Assembly: GCF_000485595.1 (NCBI RefSeq)
Contig: NW_014577264.1
Coordinates: forward strand, 269,169 to 295,145
Length of the DNA stretch: 25,977 nt
Source of the DNA: Priapulus caudatus
Taxonomy: Eukaryota; Priapulida; Priapulimorpha; Priapulimorphida; Priapulidae
Reading direction: 5' to 3'
Every line of letters starts with the position of its first letter. Positions within the stretch are counted from its first letter, which is position 1. This document shows, in pieces, positions 21,158-25,977 of this stretch. A model generated the notes under the pieces. The model was not told where the DNA came from, made no database searches, and saw only the letters and a program-made list of their open reading frames with translations. The translations under genes and the position numbers were made by a program.

Positions 21158-21358
21158 TTGGGAGGGAGGGCATGCGATGCATGCGATTCATGGCAGGGAG
21201 GGATGGGATGGATATGGATGGGATGCGGTGGAGGATGGGGATGGCATGGGAGCCAATGCAGGGATGGATGTCATGGAGGCATGGGATAACATGGCTCGAT
21301 GGGATTAGGAAGGGATGGATGGATGCAATGGAAATGGGATGCATGCTGGATCATGGAT
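21158..21358. repeat. Degenerate GGATGG/GGGAT minisatellite
   Basis: The plus strand is built from GGGAT, GGATGG, ATGGAT and GCATGC units over about 200 bp, with no fixed longer period that I could see. The Met-Asp-Gly-Trp-type frame (21139-21360) is a translation of it. It is related in motif to the complement of the ATCC array at 15698-16085 but far more degraded. Confidence 0.85.
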
Positions 21359-21489
21359 AAGATAGATAGTTCGATTTTTGATCATTTCCTTTCCAACCAA
21401 GCGGTCCACCCACTGAGGAACGCCACGATTTCCCCGGCCAACGCCGGGTATTCCCGCAGTATAGATATATGCTAATGGTGCGTGCGCTG

Positions 21490-21568
21490 TGTGTAGTGGA
21501 GCTTGTAGTGTGGTGGTGTGTGTGGGTGGTGTGGTGTGTGTGTGTATGTGTGTACGTGTGTGTGTACG
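21490..21568. repeat. Imperfect GT array
   Basis: GTGTGT with GTGGTG and GTACGTG interruptions. It stands upstream of dispersed-repeat copy B, as another GT array stands before copy A. Confidence 0.88.
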
Positions 21569-21752
21569 TGTGTGTGATAAATAGAAGATAGTGTTCTTGC
21601 ATATTTCTACATCAATGTTGAATTGACGGGTTTTCCGCTGAAGTTCAATTCCTGCATGACGCATATTCTGACCTGACATACATCGGCCAACTAGCTAAAA
21701 CAAGCAATACTTATAATAAGTATAAATAAAAATACAATATAATACAACATGT

Positions 21753-21890
21753 GATCTGTAAAGTAGCATTCTTTTGCGTGCTCAACAACCTTAGTCATTC
21801 CATACTTACAATTAGAGTCGGGATTCATAATTATTAATATGGCATCATGGTATTGGCTTGACCTTATTATTCGTATTTTCATCTTGGCTA
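21753..21890 (+). repeat. Diverged dispersed repeat, copy B
   Basis: Counterpart of 20653-20800, with the shared blocks in the same order and orientation, about 1.1 kb away. An extra ATAATTATTAATATGG-like insertion distinguishes it from copy A. Confidence 0.7.
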
Positions 21891-22894
21891 TGCCAGAAGG
21901 CGTGTGCATGATCAACAGCTACCGCGACATCGGTATCGGCCTATATTCACTGCTAGTAGTCCATTTAATTCTCTAATTCAGTGTCTCAATCAATATAATA
22001 GCCACGTACGTTGGTACGGAATATGTGATGTAGTGTGATGCTGCTTTGATGACGGCGTTATAGGGTGGCTAGCTTGTGAGAGCGTGTTCACCAAAACGCT
22101 TATATGAGATCATTACGTCGAGTTACACACACGCGTAAAATGCTTCCTCAATAACATCACACCACTGGAACGAAAAGGGAAACGTTCGCAATCGAACGCA
22201 GGGCCATGTTTTCTCTGGCCCCGCTCACATCCGTTCACGCTTTATAACCGGAAGACTGGCGTGCGGTCGGAGATTTTCTCAGTGCACCTACTAGTATTCG
22301 TTTCTCGTATGTTTTGTTAATGGAGAGATGTCGCATCCGGCGAAAAAAACATCAATCGACGCGTTGCGTTCTTTTTTAATCGAACGACCGTCTATCATGA
22401 GACAATACTATAGTTGATGAATATAGTTACAATAAACTGATAATTACGATGCTTGTCGATCAAAATTACATAATGAATAATCACACATTAAATCCATAGT
22501 TTTTACTATGGGTTTCTTATAATAGCTCGTTTCATCAAAATACATATCATATTTATTTTATTTTACACATACATATGTTGTTTACAGAATATCGGTATCA
22601 CGTTGACAGCTACTATTATTTCCCCATTTGGTGTTAAACAACAACAGCTAGAGTCGAGACAAGATTTATTCAGGTCTTCGCGATCAATTGACATTCACTG
22701 CGAATGCTAAATGCTGGTACGTGTGATCTATGCGTTAGCAGGCTGCGCTGAGACTGTTACCAATAGTCTGTCATACAGTTACACAGCACGCGTCTGCAGG
22801 CGCGCTTAGCCTCTCCGTAATGTATACAAGCAGCTTCTCAGCGCGCACCATCTCGCTCACCGTCCACAACGTCAGGGCACGTCACATATTATTA
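21891..22894. other. Unique sequence, no gene seen
   Basis: No coding frame of note. A 6-bp stem, GGGCCA...TGGCCC, lies at about 22201-22221. The 195-codon frame beginning at 22820 owes almost all its length to the GT/GCGT array that follows. Confidence 0.45.
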
Positions 22895-22895
22895 T

Positions 22896-22927
<32 letters not shown>

Positions 22928-23350
22928 TGTGTGCGTGCAGGTGTGTGTGCGTGCTTGCGTGCGTGCGTGTGTGTGTGTGTGCGTGCGTGTGTGTGTGTGT
23001 GTGCGTGCGTGCGTGCGTGTGTGCATGTGTGTGTGCGTAGGGTGTTGTTGTGTGTGTGTGTGTGCTGTGTGTTGTGGGGTTGTGTGTGTGTGTTGTGTGT
23101 GTGTGTAAGCTGTGTGTCTGCTGTCGTGCGTGTCGTGCTGTACGCCTCGTGTCGCAGCGTGCTGTGCGTGCGTCGCGTGCGTGTCGTGCGGCGTCGTGTG
23201 CGTGCAGTGTGTGTGTGCGTGCCGTGCGTGCGGTGCGCTGCCCGTTGCGTGTGTCGATGTGGTGTGCGTGCGTGCTGGCGTGTTTGTACGTATGTGGCGT
23301 GCGTGCGTGCGCCGTGTGTGTGCTGTCGTGCGTGCGTGCGTGTTGCCTGT
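22895..23350. repeat. Long GT/GCGT/TGC mosaic low-complexity array
   Basis: About 455 bp of GT, GCGT, GTGC and CGTGCGTG units. It is fairly regular to about 23040, then increasingly scrambled, with extra C but very little A on the plus strand. Open frames of 100-195 codons on both strands (Cys/Val/Arg or His/Thr/Arg) are produced by its stop-poor composition and are not proteins. Confidence 0.95.
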
Positions 23351-25250
23351 GGGTGCGTTGAGACCGTGTTTGTTAACGAGAAGCAATCTGGACTGCCACT
23401 GCCCTGATGCATGAGAGAGGAGGTGTGTCTTTGAGTTTGGCTCGTTTGCGTCGGCCTACATGCATGTGCCTAGACCTGGAGCAGGTATATGATCATGAAC
23501 GTCTTACGACGTATAGCGCCGGTGTTGCATCTGCCGTGTCTGCGTGTGTGGCTGGGTTCAGTGCGCATGTGTGCGTGGTGCGTCCAATCGTGTAGCGATG
23601 CATTTGATGTTAATATGACTACGTTCAGCGTGGCGTGCTGTGCAAGGTGTGTGTGCGTGGCGTGGGTGCGTGCGGTGCGTGCGTGTGTCATAATTGTCTA
23701 TTGGTAAATGATTGGTTGAGCTAAGCTGGTTGTTGCCCGTGCGATGCGTGTGTTTTGACTAACGAATTAAAAGTGCATTGAGCGTGCGAACTGAACGTGG
23801 ATCTGACCCTAGTAACGAATCCTCCCAAGGTCTTTACCCTGATAGAGATTAGTTTAACCATTAAAAAATGCCCTGGGAAAAACCTTGGACGAGTGCGTCG
23901 CTGTATCTCGAATATGCGGTTCGTGCGATGATGATGGCGCATTGTTTACGTATGACGGTCTCAGTAACTGCTTAGCGCGCCTGCAAATCCGGCCCGGAAA
24001 CAGTTACGCGCTCGGCGATGCGCTCAGCGTGCGTATTCGAGTGCTACTTGGAGTGAACTCAATGTAATACTTTTAGCGCAATGTAGCCATGGATCAGTAC
24101 ACCCCAGTTTCCCAGCGTGCGCTCGAGTGCATACAATATTTGAGCAAAATAATAAAGAACTGAGTTTTAAACAGCCACCTATGTATATCACAGCCAAAGC
24201 CAGTTAATCGACGTGAGTTCAGCAAGTTCGCGAAAATTGCATACATTGAACCATATTCCCAGCTTAATCTAAACGTAGGGGGCAGCCAGGTGATAGCGTT
24301 CGATCCATAAGCCAACCTAGTACCAACAACGGTACTTGCGCCGAGTTAGATGGTGCCTTCTTAGCCTCACTTCATAATGATACGATTTATTTGAACATCT
24401 ATATTACCATACGCCGATGTAAACAAATAAGTAAAAAATCATTCAAGAAGCCAAATTATACCCTTTGACGCTCACAGAAAATACAGGACGAGGCAAATAT
24501 ACATGATCATTAGCTTCACGGTCGCTCCTACACACGGGTGCAAATTAGTGGAAAATGATGTAGTCAATTGATTATGTCAATTCGCGAGGTTACATTTACT
24601 CTTATTCTAACTGTTTCTAGCGCGCAATAATGCGAGTTGTAGAGGTAGGAAGGACGAGACTAACGCCACCGTAACTCAAAAGGCACTCCCCCCAATTCCC
24701 ACATGCGGCGGTGCCAGCAGCGAACTAACCTGTTAAATCATTACCTCCTGTATAACCAATAACTCATGTGTCAACGTATCTTAAACGTGTATACGAACGT
24801 TCTTTTACTTTCAATCTCGAAAATGTAATGAGGAACCCGGCAACAGCTCTGAAAAGAGATAGATCGTCACCAAATCCACTAGGATCGGGAAGGCCTGTAT
24901 ATGTCAAATATAATGACAAGTAGAGGCATCGTAGAAAACACTCATTATTGATGGTAAATACTTGCTTCATGAAACTAAAAGTCTGAGAGTGCCGCAGGTA
25001 AAGTTACATTGTAGAAAGAGAGGAGAGAAGTCGGGCCACCCACTGCTAAAAGCAAAATTGTTAATAGCTTCGTTACACGTAATTTAACTATCTCCTGCAT
25101 CGAGCATAAAGGATAACACAATGAACCTATTTCCTCAGGCATTTGCAAGGCTATTTTACATAAGTGCGCTTATCGAAGAAGGAACGGGCCACCTGGAACG
25201 GCCTAACTGTGAGCTTAAGCCCTCGCCCGGACTGACGGGCCCTTGGCAGA
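23351..25250. other. Unique sequence with short GTGCG patches, no gene supported
   Basis: GTGCG-rich patches occur at about 23541-23582 and 23640-23690. A frame at 23858-24067 is open but lacks an early ATG and recognisable motifs. The remainder is ordinary AT-rich sequence with no RNA gene or repeat that I could identify. Confidence 0.4.
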
Positions 25251-25460
25251 AGGGGCGTGTACAGGCTAATGAGGAATCACTGGGTGAGTCGGGCAGAGAC
25301 CCCGAGAAGTGGGGTCAGGAGTACACCACGACTGGCGTCACGGCAGCAGCCAAAACCGCATACGCTCAAGGGGCTAATTTCAAGAAAAAATAATTGTCTC
25401 CCACCCGGGGGGAGAAGACCAACCTCCAGAGGACCCGCCCACTTGCGCGTCAGCAAGTCA
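25251..25460 (+). mobile_element. Diverged relative of the nested hAT-type MITE, right end missing
   Basis: The 15-mer AGGGGCGTGTACAGG at 25251-25265 is identical to 10859-10873 of the nested MITE. Further matches follow in the same order: ACCGCATACGCTCAAGGGG then CTAATTTCAAGAAAAAATAATT, against ACGCATCTAAGGGGG then TCTAATTTCAAAAAAATTAT; and ACTTGCGCGTCAGCAAGT against CTTTGCGTGTTCGCAAGT. The long G and C runs of the other copy are replaced by mixed sequence. No copy of the right terminus CCTGTACACGCCCCTG follows, so the element is truncated or decayed. The 130- and 145-codon frames that overlap it are not credible genes. Confidence 0.6.
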
Positions 25461-25977
25461 CATGTGCTTGCAACTTGGTCGCAGTTAATCGAACCCGTAG
25501 AGAATATAGAAAGAGTATATCCAGCGCAACGGGCCCAATTCTCCACATCCCAAGGGACACCAGAATACTTTGTACTTGGTGTGAAAACAAGGAAGACAAT
25601 ATCTTTTTTATTAGACTTACTATTGCTACTGCCCGCTAGCGTTGCGTGACGAAACTGACCATGTAACGCGACAGGGTGAACTGCTTTTAGCTTGTCCTGT
25701 AGACGGCGCTCCACTTATGTAGCAAGGTTTACACACATAAAACCCATCGTTATCAAGTTAGGCAGTGGACCCTTTCTGTTAAGCCAGCGCGAATTGTCAC
25801 CGCGTACTGAGTTGCACACGAGATTTACACGACAACTGTGCCATGCATTCATAGAAACATACCCTCACCACGTACAGCTAACATAGAAGTACATATACCG
25901 TATAGCCCACACAACAACCTACGTACTCTACCCAACGAACAGTAGAGGTGAGGCTAAGGCGTACCGTCTGTTAACTA
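25461..25977. other. Unique sequence to the window edge, no gene seen
   Basis: A B-box-like TCGAACCC (25488-25495) occurs alone without a tRNA fold around it. Nothing else was identified. Confidence 0.45.

Noticed and set aside
22820-23412. Overlapping 195-, 176- and 164-codon frames on both strands
   Set aside because: Cys/Val/Arg and His/Thr/Arg strings from a GT/GCGT mosaic; stop codons need A or T contexts that are missing here.
23858-24067. Open frame considered as an internal exon
   Set aside because: No ATG until the last codon, no clear splice sites, and no recognisable motif.
25440-25520. TCGAACCC considered as the B box of a minus-strand tRNA gene
   Set aside because: No T-arm or acceptor pairing can be drawn around it and no A box lies at a suitable distance.
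25121-25714. Frames of 81-145 codons on both strands near the right edge
   Set aside because: They overlap the decayed MITE, have no domain I recognise, and are open on both strands because the block is locally GC-richer.

Overview
This window looks like non-coding, repeat-rich nuclear DNA from a eukaryote. I find no prokaryotic gene layout, no operons and no ribosome-binding sites. Every long open frame is either a translated microsatellite or of the length chance would give. The base composition is moderately AT-rich. The window carries many (GT)n, (GCGT)n, (ATCC)n, (CT)n and (TA)n arrays, several MITE-type DNA transposons, and five copies of the palindrome TAGGCCTA. This suggests a marine invertebrate, possibly a deuterostome such as an echinoderm, hemichordate or amphioxus. 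That placement is an inference from general sequence character and is weak. No protein-coding gene, rRNA, tRNA or CRISPR array can be supported.

Layout. 1-625: a block dense in short GATCGC/GCAAC/TACGC motifs in both orientations, probably part of a repeat cut off by the window edge. 626-5372: mostly unique AT-rich sequence broken by a polypyrimidine tract (2313-2545), (CA)n-(TA)n (3128-3256) and (TA)n-(GT)n-(GCGT)n (4234-4441). 5373-5839: a 459-bp element with 125-bp, almost identical terminal inverted repeats flanked by TTAA. 6307-6753: a second inverted-repeat element rich in GCGCTAAA. About 8008-8086: a TATA box followed at a sensible distance by a strong splice-donor consensus. 10652-11451: an 800-bp inverted-repeat element whose arms are themselves hairpins, with a complete 193-bp hAT-type MITE nested inside it (10858-11050) flanked by GTTTC repeats. 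A diverged relative of the nested MITE lies at about 25251-25460.

13179-24000: dominated by simple-sequence arrays, including a ~390-bp (ATCC)n array at 15698-16085, (CT)n to 16262, a G-rich/GT minisatellite at 18924-19266, a GGAT-type array at 21158-21358, and long GT/GCGT mosaics at 20329-20553 and 22895-23350. Between them, 19404-19763 has the architecture of a solo or truncated LTR: TG...CA ends, a TATA box, a poly(A) signal and a primer-binding-site-like stretch. A diverged segment of about 150 bp occurs twice, at 20653-20800 and 21753-21890.

Nothing here reads as a cooperating gene system. The biology visible is transposable-element insertion, including nesting, and expansion of simple repeats in an intergenic or intronic region.
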